Source: Yarrowia lipolytica (lineage: Eukaryota; Ascomycota; Dipodascomycetes; Dipodascales). From it: a stretch of 64,000 nt of DNA. Positions 31,646-42,997 of this stretch are shown one piece after another (position 1 is the stretch's first letter; every line of letters begins with the position of its first letter). The notes beneath the pieces are model-generated. The model saw nothing but the letters and a program-made list of their open reading frames with translations. It ran no database searches and was not told where the DNA came from. The position numbers and the translations under genes were made by a program. Where the stretch lies: assembly GCF_001761485.1 (NCBI RefSeq), contig NC_090773.1:2914001-2978000 (forward strand), written 5' to 3'.

Positions 31646-34087
31646 GGTAGTTAATGAGTGTAGTGTTGGTGGTGATGTTACTATTAACTTGACGATGAAT
31701 GGGTGACGCCGTATGGTGTGGGGGTGTGTGCGAGTTTGGTCATGTGATTTTTGAACACCATATTGTGATCATATTAAAGTTCAATTGGTACCAATCGAAT
31801 CCTCTCGGTGTCCTAATCTCAGTTACAACACAAACATGTCCTTATAACTACTCCGCAGCCCTCTCTGACGGACTGAAATCCTTCCTCTCTCATTCATCCT
31901 ATTAATAGGGGTTTATGCCAAATTAAGGTTGTGATGACGTTTATCGCTTATTTAAGGTTCGGCTATTTTTTTGTCAGGGTTAGTAAGCGAAATACCGAGA
32001 TATAGATTTCAGGATGGGATTGTCAAAAGTGATCATATCGAGCAATGGAAAGTACCGTTGATATTCTGAGGTTTTCAGCTGACCAATGGTAGTAATTCCA
32101 AACTGATTGGGTCAATAGTGCCGGTGGGAGATGACACTCATTGGTCGACTCCAAGTCTCGAACGCTGTGAGCTGTATTATGGTACGAGTGCGCGCTACAC
32201 CACGATATTGTAGCATGGGTATTTGTGTCTGGTTTGCCAAAGTTCGACTTATAACGACTGCGGTTTTTCAAGAGATAGAAATTCAATACAATTTCCATTG
32301 GCACGATTGCAATAGTTCAAGGAGTATGTATGTTGTTTCAGAATCAACATCTGGCAATTTGTAGTAAATCTAACTGAACTCTGGGTATTGGACCGCTGTA
32401 TATTGGAAGCTCTTCTCCTTGGTTTTGTATCTCTTTTTTGAGACTTCCATATAATTATGTATAAATAAAACCAGTTTTGGTCGATTTGTGAGCATTCCAC
32501 AATGAGCAGCACTCTCATCGTCGATCCACGGCCATATCAAGTGAATAGTTGATGCAAGCTCAAAGAGATGGAGTTGCCTACTTGTAGGAAATGCGCGGTG
32601 AAAGCATTCTGGAAGTAGAAAGATACAGTACCTACAGTAAAAGAACAATTAGCGTACGTACTGTACTCGTACTCGTAACTTCCTAACGTTCAGCCCTGGA
32701 TATCCTCAATAGAACCCTCCATACCACTCGTCTAAAAGATGATAGAACCATCTCACGAAGAGCTCTAACATCCAGATAATGACCATTTAACACCTTGTTT
32801 TGATACACAGGTGTGCCAATGCTGGTGATCTATATGTGAGTTGAGCCCCGTAGTCCATTGCCAACAAATCTACAGACCCCATCACCTTGGCACCTCAAGA
32901 TAACCACCCGAACCTCCTCATCATGGTGCGTCAAATGATACCGTATACTATAGAGGTACTGTACCTTACAGAATACGTAAGTATGTGCTGATAAATCGAC
33001 TCTCATCGCGGATACCTTCTCTACCCTAACCCAAACTCTGATCTTGTCATCCCCCTTTGCTGTATAACAGTCTGGGCAATGCAAGTTCATGTGGGGGTGT
33101 TGGCGGATGGCTATAAAGTCGGCTTTGAGAGGATCAAGGGTTAGGATCATATAGAGCAGGGTTTGGGATTCTGCTGGTGTCGTTTGGTTCCATCTGTCTA
33201 CTGTCGACGTCCTTTTGAAGTGTCTTCCTTTTCCTTTGACACTTTTCGAAGCACATGGAAGGCTGTAAAAACCTTATCGAGGGGTGAAATTTCAGTGAAA
33301 AAAATATAGTGGCGGATTTGAGTGTGTTGCAGGGCTCGTATGGAGAAAAGGGAGGCAATGTTGGAATCGGCGTCACGTGATTGTTCGATTGGTCGTTTTA
33401 GAATTCGGAAAAGCTGCGAATCGGCGAATTCGACTCGGTCCACGTTCGTCATGCACTATGACCCATACTTGGGGTTTGGTCTCGATGTCAATAGTATATG
33501 ATTGAGGTACGATATTGGAATAATGATACCGGCAATCGACTTCAACGAGCGAGAAGACCCCATTGAGAGGTTTAACTGGACCAAAAGTCGCATTTTCCAG
33601 CCAGCTCCGTTATCGGCAGAAACACATGGAAGACGATAGAGTTTCGATAGGTGAGTGGAGCAGCGCTGGAAATGGTGGTCTATAGCAGGGGGTACAGGCA
33701 AGAGGTGAGATCCGGAATAATGGCAATCGCTTTGGAAGGCTCGAATTAGTCAGCATTGAAAAGCTCAACCTGATATATTAGCCAGATCACCAGAAATGGA
33801 GTTGCTTCTGTGTTCATCCCATGATAACCGCACACAGAGGAGAATTATAGAGATGACTCCTACAGGATGCAATAATGGAGATAATCGAAAAAAGATACTA
33901 CCAAACAAATCTGTAGACTCGAAATATCCATTCCAGCTTCTAAAACCCATCTCAAACTGTCCATCACACCCACACATCCCACCCTTCCACCATACGTCAC
34001 CATACACTGTGCCAAACCTTATGCCAGAGTACATAATGACTCACCCATCCTCTTTCTACCCTCCTTCCAACTATACAACTATACAAA
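31646..34087. other. Intergenic region between MSO1-like and LYS9
   Basis: This divergent promoter region of 2.4 kb holds only short frames. It contains TACCCTAACCCA (33022-33033) and GGGTTAGG (33138-33145), a GTACGTACTGTACTCGTACTC tract near 32654-32675, a TCACGTGA site near 33373, and a TGACTC at 33854-33859. Confidence 0.55.
34037..34043 (+). promoter_or_regulatory. Gcn4-type site just upstream of LYS9
   Basis: A perfect TGACTCA lies 45-51 bp before the LYS9 ATG, close enough that it may fall in the transcribed leader. A second core TGACTC is at 33854-33859. Confidence 0.45.
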
Positions 34088-35431
34088 ATGGCCGCCAAAC
34101 AAGTTCTTCTGCTCGGCTCCGGCTTTGTTGCCAAGCCCACTGTCGATATTCTCGCTGCCACTGACGGCATTGAGGTCACTGTCGCCTGTCGAACTCTTGA
34201 CAAGGCCAAGGCCCTTGCTGGCGATGTGGCCAAGGCCAAGTCTGTGGACGTTGAGAACCCCGAGTCCCTCGATGCCGCCATTGCCGAGTGTGATCTGGTC
34301 ATCTCGCTGATCCCCTACATCCACCACGCCACTGTCATCAAGTCTGCCATCAAGCACAAGAAGAACGTCGTCACCACATCCTACGTGTCCCCCGCCATCC
34401 AGGCTCTGGAGCAGGAGGCCAAGGACGCCGGCATTGTTGTCATGAACGAGATCGGTCTTGACCCCGGTATCGACCATTTGTACGCCGTCAAGACCATTGA
34501 CGAGGTCCACCGAGCTGGCGGAAAGATCAAGTCTTTCCTGTCCTACTGTGGAGGTCTTCCTTCCCCCGAGGACTCCGACAACCCGCTCGGATACAAGTTC
34601 TCGTGGTCTTCCCGAGGAGTTCTGCTGGCTCTGCGAAACGCCGCCAAGTTCTACAAGGACGGCAAGATCGAGGAGGTGTCTGGCGAGGACCTCATGACCC
34701 TGGCCAAGCCCTACTTCATCTACCCCGGCTACGCCTTTGTCTGCTACCCTAACCGAGACTCTTCTCCCTACAAGGAGCGATACGAGATCCCCGAGGCCGA
34801 CACCATCATCCGAGGTACCCTGCGATTCCAGGGTTTCCCCGAGTTCATCAAGGTGCTGGTCGATCTCGGCTTCCTGTCTGACGACAACGTCGAGACCTTC
34901 GCTGTCGGCTCCAAGCCCGCCTGGAAGGATGCCCTGGCCGCCCAGGTTGGCGCCAAGGGCAACTCTGAGGAGGAAATCATCGCCGCCATCTCTTCCAAGA
35001 CCAAGTTCAAGGACGAGGACGACAAGGAGCGAATCATCAACGGTTTCCGATGGCTGGGTCTCTTCTCCGACACCCCCATCACTGCTCGAGGCAACCCTCT
35101 GGACACTCTGTGTGCCACCCTCGAGGAGAAGATGCAGTTTGGTCCTCGGGAGCGAGACATGGTCATGCTCCAGCACAAGTTTGGCATCGAGTGGGCTGAT
35201 GGAAAGACCGAGACCCGAACCTCCACTCTGGTCGCCTACGGAAACCCCGACAAGTACTCTGCCATGGCTGAGCTTGTTGGTGTCCCTTGTGCCGTTGCTG
35301 TCAAGCAGGTGTTGAACGGTACCATCAGCACTCCCGGTATCTTGGCTCCTGTCAACCCTGCCATCAACGGTCCTCTTATCAAGGAGCTGAAGGAGGATTA
35401 CGGCATTGAGCTGATTGAGAAAACCCTCTAA
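34088..35431 (+). CDS. LYS9: Saccharopine dehydrogenase (NADP+, L-glutamate-forming)
   Basis: The predicted protein has 447 aa and catalyses the penultimate step of the alpha-aminoadipate lysine pathway, joining aminoadipate semialdehyde and glutamate to form saccharopine. The Rossmann fold begins at LLLGSGFVAKP (about 7-17), followed by NEIGLDPGIDHL (about 119-130) and SYCGGLPSPEDSDNPLGYKF (about 151-170), all typical of fungal Lys9. Length and both ends match the family (446 aa in S. cerevisiae). Strong C-ending codon bias suggests high expression. There is no targeting signal, so it is probably cytosolic. The opposite strand also stays open for 468 codons, a by-product of codon bias. Confidence 0.97.
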   Translation: MAAKQVLLLGSGFVAKPTVDILAATDGIEVTVACRTLDKAKALAGDVAKAKSVDVENPESLDAAIAECDLVISLIPYIHHATVIKSAIKHKKNVVTTSYVSPAIQALEQEAKDAGIVVMNEIGLDPGIDHLYAVKTIDEVHRAGGKIKSFLSYCGGLPSPEDSDNPLGYKFSWSSRGVLLALRNAAKFYKDGKIEEVSGEDLMTLAKPYFIYPGYAFVCYPNRDSSPYKERYEIPEADTIIRGTLRFQGFPEFIKVLVDLGFLSDDNVETFAVGSKPAWKDALAAQVGAKGNSEEEIIAAISSKTKFKDEDDKERIINGFRWLGLFSDTPITARGNPLDTLCATLEEKMQFGPRERDMVMLQHKFGIEWADGKTETRTSTLVAYGNPDKYSAMAELVGVPCAVAVKQVLNGTISTPGILAPVNPAINGPLIKELKEDYGIELIEKTL

Positions 35432-36213
35432 GCGAACCACTTGAGAGTCTCTGAGAGAGTCTGGAACCAAGTTACAGGCCAACAATAGCCAGCTTGCGGT
35501 GAAAGCCAGCGTAAATAGTATTATATGATTGTTTATACGAGATCGTAACCGAGTCTGGAGCGAGGCTTCAAGTGAAAGGACTGTACACAGGGGATTCCCT
35601 AGATGAATTACAACCGAATCATCATCACCACCTAACTACAGCATCTTTTTGTAGTAGCTTGGTATGGCCCCAGAATCAGCATTGAAGCAGCATGAAGCCT
35701 CACAACGTCTAAAACGCGTTCGGCTTCTCACCGCCCCCCTAATGTTTCAGTGCCCATATCAGCTACGTTAAAGAACAAAAGCTGGGCCACCCACGTGTTA
35801 GCCAACGTCTACGGCGTATCAAGCCCCGAAGTTCAGACTTTTGGCCAACGACTTCAGAGTCTCACTTCGATCTTGAGGTTCCAAAAATTCCTCTAAAGCC
35901 GACTGTGGCAAGCCACAAGGCAATAGAGAGCGGTCATGGTTAAGTTTTCAACCAGCAAATACACAATCTCGGACGAATCCTCACTGATATGCGTAATGCC
36001 CGAGCATAAAGATGGGGAAAAAAAAAAGAAGCCGGAGGAGGCGCACCACAGGTGTATATATAGTTGGGAGGAGGGTTAGGGTTGGAGAGAAGGGTAAGTT
36101 TGAGAGTTACCCGGGGTGGGAGATGGTGTAAACTACTGTATATACAGAACTTCCAAGATGGCGTCTACTTGTACTGGCTTATTGCAAATAAATAATTACT
36201 GTGTCCTAAATAT
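35432..36213. other. Convergent intergenic region with a plus-facing TATA box
   Basis: This lies between the 3' ends of LYS9 and the MFS gene. It carries TATATATA (36055-36062) and GGGTTAGGGTTGG (36073-36085) but no downstream plus-strand ORF. No gene is seen. Confidence 0.5.
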
Positions 36214-38280
36214 TTAGGCCCCGTCCCTGTGCTTCTGGTTGCCCTCGAAGTCGTCGACAATCACATCAACAATCTGGTCAACTTCGTCCTCCGTCTCAGT
36301 TGTCTCGCCCTTGGCGTCCTTCATCTCCAGAGGCCGCTCCTTGATGAGGAACACAAAGAGATAGCCCAGACACAAGCCCAGACACGTCCAGAACATGTCT
36401 TTGAAGGATCTGGAGTACATGAGCTTGGCTACTTTCTGAACGGGCTCAGAGTAGTTCTTGATGAGTGTAGTAGAAGCAGCAGCATCGGCACCAGTCAGTA
36501 GTTCTCTCAAGTCCGCAGGCAGCAAGTGTCCCAGTTCTTCATTCTCAGTCTGCATCTTGTTCTGGAACACAACTCCACCAATAGCAATACCGATGGAGAA
36601 CCCGATGGTTCGAAGGAAGCCCCAGGTCGATGTAGCCGTGGCAATGTCCTGAGACTTGATATGGGTATGTAGAGCAATCAGAGTGGACTCAAAGTTGGGA
36701 CCAATACCAATACCCCAGACGGTGACCCACATGATCTGCTTGGCGGTGTTGGAGTCGGGATTGAGAGTGACTATCATTCCGTTGAAGATGGCTGCCAGGG
36801 AGAAGCCAACAATCATGATGATCTTGTACTTGCCTGTCTTTGTAATGATGTATCCACTGATAGCAGAAGCCAGGCCCATGACAATGGCCTGGGGAAGCAG
36901 GTAGACGGCTGCTCCAATGGGGCTCTTGTTGTAAACAGACTGGTACATGAAGGGCGTAAAGTAGGAAACTGCCATAAAGGTGGTGGAGTGGAAAAAAGTG
37001 CAGAGAAGAGCTCCAGTTCGAGAGAAATTGGTGAATAACCTGGGGGGCATCACGGGCTCGTTGGGGATGTATTTTTCACACAGGACGAAAGCAATGTAAA
37101 GAACTCCACTCAGAACCAGACACACAATGACAGGAGCAGAGTTCCAGGCAAAATGAACTCCTCCCCAGTCCAGAGCCAAGAAAAGACACACAGTGGCGCA
37201 CGTAATAAGAATAATGCCCAGAAAATCGATTCGTTTGAGTCCGTCTCTCAACGTCGTAGGAGGAGACTTAATGTTAGCCAGCCAAGCCATGAAAATGAAG
37301 CAAACCCCTGCAATGGGCAGGTTGAGGAAGAAACACCATCTCCACTGTCCTCCAGAGGCAAAAGCTCCACCAAGAAGAGGTCCCATGCATCCTCCAACGG
37401 CCCAGGTGGCTCCAATGGCACCCATAAATGTACCTCGGTACTTGAGATCAATGATATCGGCCACAATGACGTTCACCAGGTTGGAAATACCTCCTCCTCC
37501 AATACCCTGAATGACACGTCCACTGATCATCATGCCCATGTCGGTGGCAGCTCCAGCAATAGCAGAGCCAATCAGGAACAGTGCAATTGACAAGAGAATG
37601 ATCGGTTTACGCCCAAAAATGTCTGCAAGAGCTCCATATGCAGGCATGGAAGAAGCACATGCAAGAAGATAAGAGGTTCCAATCCACGTATATCCAGAAG
37701 ACGATTTCAAGGCAGCCACAATCTCAGGAAGCGCTGTAGTGATGATAGTCTCATCGATAGCCACGAGAAGTGTGCAGACACACAACATGAAACAAATAAG
37801 ATATCGTCGTGTTTGAGATAAATGGTCCTGAGTCACATGCCCAGGTAAGGCGGGGGTTTCCGAGTTCATCGCGTTACCAGATTGGTCACCTGACTGCTCC
37901 TCGGAGTGATGACTCAGCCTTGATACTCTGGAACGATGGGTAAGTGTTCTCTGAAGGGTCAGTCCAGCCAAGGGTGGGATAGGGTAAGAGTTGTGTCTGT
38001 GGAGTGAGTCAGCACGCTGGCCATCTACCGCTGACTCAGCAGCCTTCTCGGCTTGCTCCTCCAAATCACGTGCTATATCAGGTGATGGGGTATCTCCTAT
38101 TTTCTCTGAACCTGGGTCTAAGTCTAGGTATTCCTGGGATTCTTGCATGGAAGGGCTGTCTGTGAAGTTGCCAGTTGGGTCACATGAGTGAGACTGATCC
38201 GTCGAGTGCGTGATGTCGTCCAGTGGATCACGTGATCTGCCATATGACCCGGTCTTTTCTATCGACAGTGTATCTGGCAT
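36214..38280 (-). CDS. MFS transporter, DHA2 (14-TM) family
   Basis: The predicted protein has 688 aa starting at the first ATG (MPDTLSIEK); the longer frame would begin at GTG. A 170-residue hydrophilic, cytosolic N-terminus precedes the membrane core. TM1 carries motif D1 (VAIDETIITTALPEI), the TM2-3 loop carries motif A (GALADIFGRKP), and TM5 carries motif C (GATWAVGGCMGPLLGG). About 14 hydrophobic segments are visible, as in the DHA2 drug:H+ antiporter and vacuolar amino-acid transporter group (Vba/Fnx1-like). An acidic tail follows the last segment. Substrate and membrane cannot be told from sequence alone. A TATATAG element lies about 185 bp upstream on the minus strand (38461-38468). 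Confidence 0.9.
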   Translation of the reverse strand: MPDTLSIEKTGSYGRSRDPLDDITHSTDQSHSCDPTGNFTDSPSMQESQEYLDLDPGSEKIGDTPSPDIARDLEEQAEKAAESAVDGQRADSLHRHNSYPIPPLAGLTLQRTLTHRSRVSRLSHHSEEQSGDQSGNAMNSETPALPGHVTQDHLSQTRRYLICFMLCVCTLLVAIDETIITTALPEIVAALKSSSGYTWIGTSYLLACASSMPAYGALADIFGRKPIILLSIALFLIGSAIAGAATDMGMMISGRVIQGIGGGGISNLVNVIVADIIDLKYRGTFMGAIGATWAVGGCMGPLLGGAFASGGQWRWCFFLNLPIAGVCFIFMAWLANIKSPPTTLRDGLKRIDFLGIILITCATVCLFLALDWGGVHFAWNSAPVIVCLVLSGVLYIAFVLCEKYIPNEPVMPPRLFTNFSRTGALLCTFFHSTTFMAVSYFTPFMYQSVYNKSPIGAAVYLLPQAIVMGLASAISGYIITKTGKYKIIMIVGFSLAAIFNGMIVTLNPDSNTAKQIMWVTVWGIGIGPNFESTLIALHTHIKSQDIATATSTWGFLRTIGFSIGIAIGGVVFQNKMQTENEELGHLLPADLRELLTGADAAASTTLIKNYSEPVQKVAKLMYSRSFKDMFWTCLGLCLGYLFVFLIKERPLEMKDAKGETTETEDEVDQIVDVIVDDFEGNQKHRDGA

Positions 38281-40876
38281 GTCTTTGATGTATAATGTGT
38301 GAATTATGCTGTGTATGCTGTAGTCACTTTGTATGCTTGGTCGCTTGTAAAACCTGAATGCTGAGTCACGTAGTATGCTTGTCACGTGTGTGGTCACGTG
38401 CTTTTGTTGAAGACCGTCTTCTTTCTTGTTAGTATAGGTCTTGAATCAGCCGGACCCAGGCTATATAAGTTGTACGGCTCCCACTATTTTTTGCCGCACT
38501 AAATATGCAACCTTTTTTTTTTTTGTCGAAGCTTAGACCAGCTTAACGAGAGGTTAAAAGCAGGGACACCATGCTCTGTTGTGATCCAGGACCAATGGAG
38601 AGTCATTAAAGGACGCATTTCGTTCGGAATGGCTGTCCGAGAATACCTGGGTTTTTGGTTTCATCAGAGCTCGAGTATCGGGCATGTTCAGATCCCCCCT
38701 TCATCCTACATCACTACGTCCCTATCTAACGTTAAACGGCCCCGATAGTGACTCAGAGATACGGTAGAGACGAAGGAGAAACACAGATACGTGGTGGAGC
38801 AGAAGCGAATCAGAAATTTTGACTCTCTAGAGCTGTTTCCGAATTGCTCTCAAACATTTCTGACCCTCCATTGCTCCTATATCACTCTACCAAATTTCAA
38901 CGTTGCTATCTCGCTTATATTTAGCGCGGACTTCTCCGAACTTCATTCGGAACTTTGAATATGTCGCTGAAAAGTTGACGAAAGAGGCTCAGTTTGTGGC
39001 TGGAGACAGTTGGGACGGGGCCTTGGGACGGTTACCAGAGTATTGGCGGATTCCCAAAGTGTACAACTCGTTATCGAGCTTGATACAGGTCCTCGGAAAA
39101 GCCGAGGCGTTTAGACTGTAGCTAAGGGCAGTGCTACCACGAAACAACTTTTCAGATGCTACATGGACTAACCACCATAACCAATGACCCAGAGAACGTT
39201 TCACCGCGGAACACATCTCGGAAAAAAAGAAATCAGCCCATTTGCCACCGCTTGGCACCAGTATGACAGCCGTTGGTAAGCAGGTATCTGTAGGTACAGA
39301 GTTTGGCTTGGGGGGATGGGAAAGTCACCATAACAAGGCGAGAAAACATCGCAACGGAATTCTGATCAGATACATGCATTCGTCTTGGTGCGAGGAATCC
39401 AATGGTGTAAAAAAATTCATAATATCTTCATCAAGACTTATTCTAGCACAACTATTTTCACATTATGCTTATTTTCGCATCTATTACCAAGAAACGAGTC
39501 TAGACTCAGCCACATGTGAAGCGGATAAAAACAAGTGGGGCAGACGCGTTGCAAAGAGTCAGCATTGTAATGTGACGCCAAGAAGATGGGATTCCGTTGC
39601 TCTAGTCACGTGACGTCGTTGTGGCCCACTCATGACTAATCTGTGTACTCTCGAGTTTTGGTCGGATCGACATTCCGTTTTGAGAAATGCCTATTTGGGA
39701 GAAGCGGAAATTTCGCCACTTGTGCGAGTACTGTAGCCACAGATACACCTCGGAGAGTAGGTCGCGTGATATATAGGCTGTAGGACAAGTACAGACGATG
39801 TCGTGGTATTTTGTTAAATGTTAGTGCGATGCATAGCAGATGTTTTATAGGTGGAGAGAGGGGGAATATGGGGGGACAGTGGTTTGAGGAGTATGATGGC
39901 TTTTATTACAGCGAGTTGAGTAGAAGATGGTAGTATTTCACGTGATGAGGAGAGTAAGAGGATGAGAACGGTGATGGTTTTGTTGGTGGTGTGTGGGTTT
40001 AGATAGAGGTTGGTGAAGTGAATGTTTTTGTTTAACTATTTATTGAGTGATATTTAAAGTTTTATGGGTTATTTTGTTTATAACGAAGGGTAAGTGCCTA
40101 GACCGTATATGAGGCATTGAGGTGATATAGATGATGTAATAGAGTGATTGGTGTGCTAATTAAGAGTACTTCACTAAGTAGTACCCGGGGTCATTTATTT
40201 TCAAGACCGTCTTTTACCCTCGTACTGAACAGCATCGAAGTCCCTGTTGAAAGCCCTCCATCCGATTATATGTAACCACTGGATATTATAGTCTGGCTGC
40301 GACGCGAAAACTAGTCATGTGACTTCAGACTCAGAAACGCTGCACTCGTGACATTTGATATGAGTCATTTCTGGTCTCATTTGTAACTCTTTAGACGTGT
40401 TGAAGATCGTAAATGTAGGCTGAGAAGTTACTACTACAGTATAGTTACAGGTTGAGATGCCAGCTTTGAGAAGGGTCCGACTTTGGACCAAACCAGGACT
40501 TCATAGGGAATTGCCCCAAAAGAGCTTATGATTATTTCAATTTTCTATAAATCATTGAGTCGATGTATATGAAACAAATTTATGTCTCATTAATTTATTT
40601 AATTTTTAATAATTCACAGTATCATTCCGTCAAGCGAGCTCCATTGATGTGGTTAAGCTTCACAATTGGGCGATATATTAATCGGAGCCGTTAGAGGAGT
40701 GTTTCAGAACATCCTTATCAACACAACCGTTAAGCAACCACGTCAAATCCAAACATTCCCCCGAAGTTTCCCTACTTACTGGATACCACCAGAGAGTCTT
40801 GCATTTCAATCCGTGTTTGCCCTAGGACGTCAACACATATTCTCCCCCCACCACCAAGTCCAAATAAACTTCCACC
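38281..40876. other. Intergenic region between MFS and BUR1
   Basis: No supported gene. The frame at 38903-39121 has gene-like residues but no ATG. TCACGTGA-type sites cluster just upstream of the MFS start (38380-38400) and near 39606. Confidence 0.55.
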
Positions 40877-42997
40877 ATGCATGGCCAACCACATCAACAT
40901 CTACACACCAGCCCTACAGCACCATTCAACATGACGATACCGTACCAGCCGTCGACATACTACGGCTGCAGCAACGTGACCGAGTCGTACAAGCCGCTGG
41001 GTAAAATCGGCGAGGGAACGTTCGGTGAGGTTTTTCGAGCTGAGCAAATCACCACCAAACGACATGTCGCTCTGAAAAAGATTTTGCTGCATTCCGAAAA
41101 GGAGGGCTTTCCGGTGACTGCGCTGCGGGAAATTCGGATTCTGAAGCTTCTGCGACACGAGAACGTGATCCCGCTAGTCGACTTGGCCGTGGAGCGAGGA
41201 GATCAGTCGAAAAAGGAGCGAGGGTGTGTCTACATGGTAACCCCGTACATGGACCATGATCTGGCCGGGTTGCTGGGAAACCAGTCGGTGCAACTTTCCC
41301 CGGCACACATCAAATGCTACATGCTGCAGCTGCTGGAGGGGATTGGGTACTTGCACGCCAAAAAGTTCTTGCATCGAGATATCAAGGCAGCCAACATTCT
41401 CGTGAACGACCAGGGCATTTTGAAGCTGGCAGATTTCGGCTTGGCAAGAGGCTACGACGGTCCCGCTCCAAACTCGCAAACTGCTGGTGTCAACACAGAG
41501 AATCTGACCGCTATGGTTGTCACAAGATGGTATAGACCCCCGGAGCTCATTCTCGGAGACAGAAAGTACACCACAGCTATCGACATGTGGGGAATTGGAT
41601 GTGTGTTTGGCGAGTTCTTCACTCGAAAACCAATCTTCCCGGGAGCTTCTGATGTCGATCAGGGCTCTAAAATTTTTCAGGCAGTTGGAGTACCTACAGA
41701 AGACACCATGCCTGGATGGAGCGTGCTTCCTGGCGCCCAAAACTCTAACATCTGGGGCACAGACGCAACCAATAAGCTGGACAAATTGTTTGGGCGGCTG
41801 TCAAAGGACGGACTGGACTTTTTGAAAGGCTTGTTGTTGCTAGACCCTACAAAAAGACTGACAGCGATTGGAGGAAAGAACCATGCTTATTTCAAGACAG
41901 AGCCACTGCCTTGTCAACCACACGAGCTGCCAAAGTGGCAGTCGTCCCATGAACTCGATAACCATAAACGCAGAGAGCAGGAGAAGAATGAGTCAAAAGT
42001 TCAGCCGCCACCAAGAGAAAAACAGCCTCCCGTGAGAGAGCCACGTGATAGAGATAGATCTCGTGACTCAAGGCCTCCTCGGGAGCGTGACTCCCGTGAC
42101 CGTCGTCCTCCGAGAGGCCGCTACGATTCGTTTGAACGACCCGAACGGCGTCCAGAAGGTCCACGTGATGGCCCGAGGGATAGAGACCGCGATGAGTATC
42201 CACGAGAACTCCCACCACGCGACCTACCTCCCCGTGACCTGCCCCCACGTGACCGAGATTACCCTCCTCGAGAACGAGACTGGGATCGACGGCCTCCTCC
42301 CAGAGATAGAGATTATCCGCCTAGAGAGAGAGATTATCCACCCAGGGACTCACGAGACCGAGATTATCATCCCAGGGATAGAGACTACCCTCCCCGGGAC
42401 TCACGTGATTACCCTCGAGATTCACGTGACTCCCGTGACTCCAGACCCATTTCCCCTTCTAGAGAGCGGTTCCACAAACGTCCTCAATTCGACATGTACT
42501 CGGATACCGATTATGACCGAGAACGGGACGAAGACGACAGGAGACGGCGTCCGCTACCACGAGATAGTTCACGTGATATGACACGTGACGTGTACGTTCC
42601 TTCACGAGGTAGGGAGCCGAGGGAGCTACCCAAGGGTCCCCCCCCTGCGCCGGGAGATAAGGTGGAGGATAAGGGAGAGTCACATAATAAGGACGATAAG
42701 CCGTGTGATACGGAAAATCCACGTGATTCGGACAAATCGCGTGACTTGGGGCCTCCTCCAGGGCCTCCTCTTCCTGCTGACGGTCCTCCTCCTCCGCCTT
42801 CGTCGAATCCTCCTCGTCCTAGTGAGACGTATGGAGGAAGTCGACCTCCGTGGAGACGGGATTCACGCGATAGACGAGAGTCACGGGATCGTGACGGAAG
42901 GGATAGAGATGGACGGGATCGTCGCTTGTCATCGTCGAGATATGCTCGGGATGAGTTTGACGAGTATGGGAGGAAAAGACCGAGAATTGAGAGATAG
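40877..42997 (+). CDS. BUR1: Bur1/Sgv1 (CDK9-type) cyclin-dependent kinase with RD-rich tail
   Basis: The predicted protein has 706 aa. A second ATG 18 codons in (MTIPYQP, 40931) is also possible. The kinase domain covers about residues 38-345: GEGTFG (45-50), PVTALRE (79-85, cyclin-binding helix), HRDIK (166-170), DFG (186-188) and activation-loop Thr216 in VVTRWYRPPE. Bur1 with its cyclin phosphorylates the RNA polymerase II CTD linker and Spt5 during elongation. The insert after the hinge and the IPLVDLAVE stretch match fungal Bur1. The last 350 residues are an RD/RS/PP-rich tail (repeats of RDYPPRDRDY), much longer than a plain CDK and reminiscent of SR-type tails in CDK12 relatives. Several SRD and PRD units are encoded by CACGTGA octamers. 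Confidence 0.88.
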   Translation: MHGQPHQHLHTSPTAPFNMTIPYQPSTYYGCSNVTESYKPLGKIGEGTFGEVFRAEQITTKRHVALKKILLHSEKEGFPVTALREIRILKLLRHENVIPLVDLAVERGDQSKKERGCVYMVTPYMDHDLAGLLGNQSVQLSPAHIKCYMLQLLEGIGYLHAKKFLHRDIKAANILVNDQGILKLADFGLARGYDGPAPNSQTAGVNTENLTAMVVTRWYRPPELILGDRKYTTAIDMWGIGCVFGEFFTRKPIFPGASDVDQGSKIFQAVGVPTEDTMPGWSVLPGAQNSNIWGTDATNKLDKLFGRLSKDGLDFLKGLLLLDPTKRLTAIGGKNHAYFKTEPLPCQPHELPKWQSSHELDNHKRREQEKNESKVQPPPREKQPPVREPRDRDRSRDSRPPRERDSRDRRPPRGRYDSFERPERRPEGPRDGPRDRDRDEYPRELPPRDLPPRDLPPRDRDYPPRERDWDRRPPPRDRDYPPRERDYPPRDSRDRDYHPRDRDYPPRDSRDYPRDSRDSRDSRPISPSRERFHKRPQFDMYSDTDYDRERDEDDRRRRPLPRDSSRDMTRDVYVPSRGREPRELPKGPPPAPGDKVEDKGESHNKDDKPCDTENPRDSDKSRDLGPPPGPPLPADGPPPPPSSNPPRPSETYGGSRPPWRRDSRDRRESRDRDGRDRDGRDRRLSSSRYARDEFDEYGRKRPRIER

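Noticed and set aside
38903-39121. 72-codon plus-strand frame with protein-like residues
   Set aside because: There is no ATG in the frame and no recognised homologue; it could be a relic, but evidence is insufficient.
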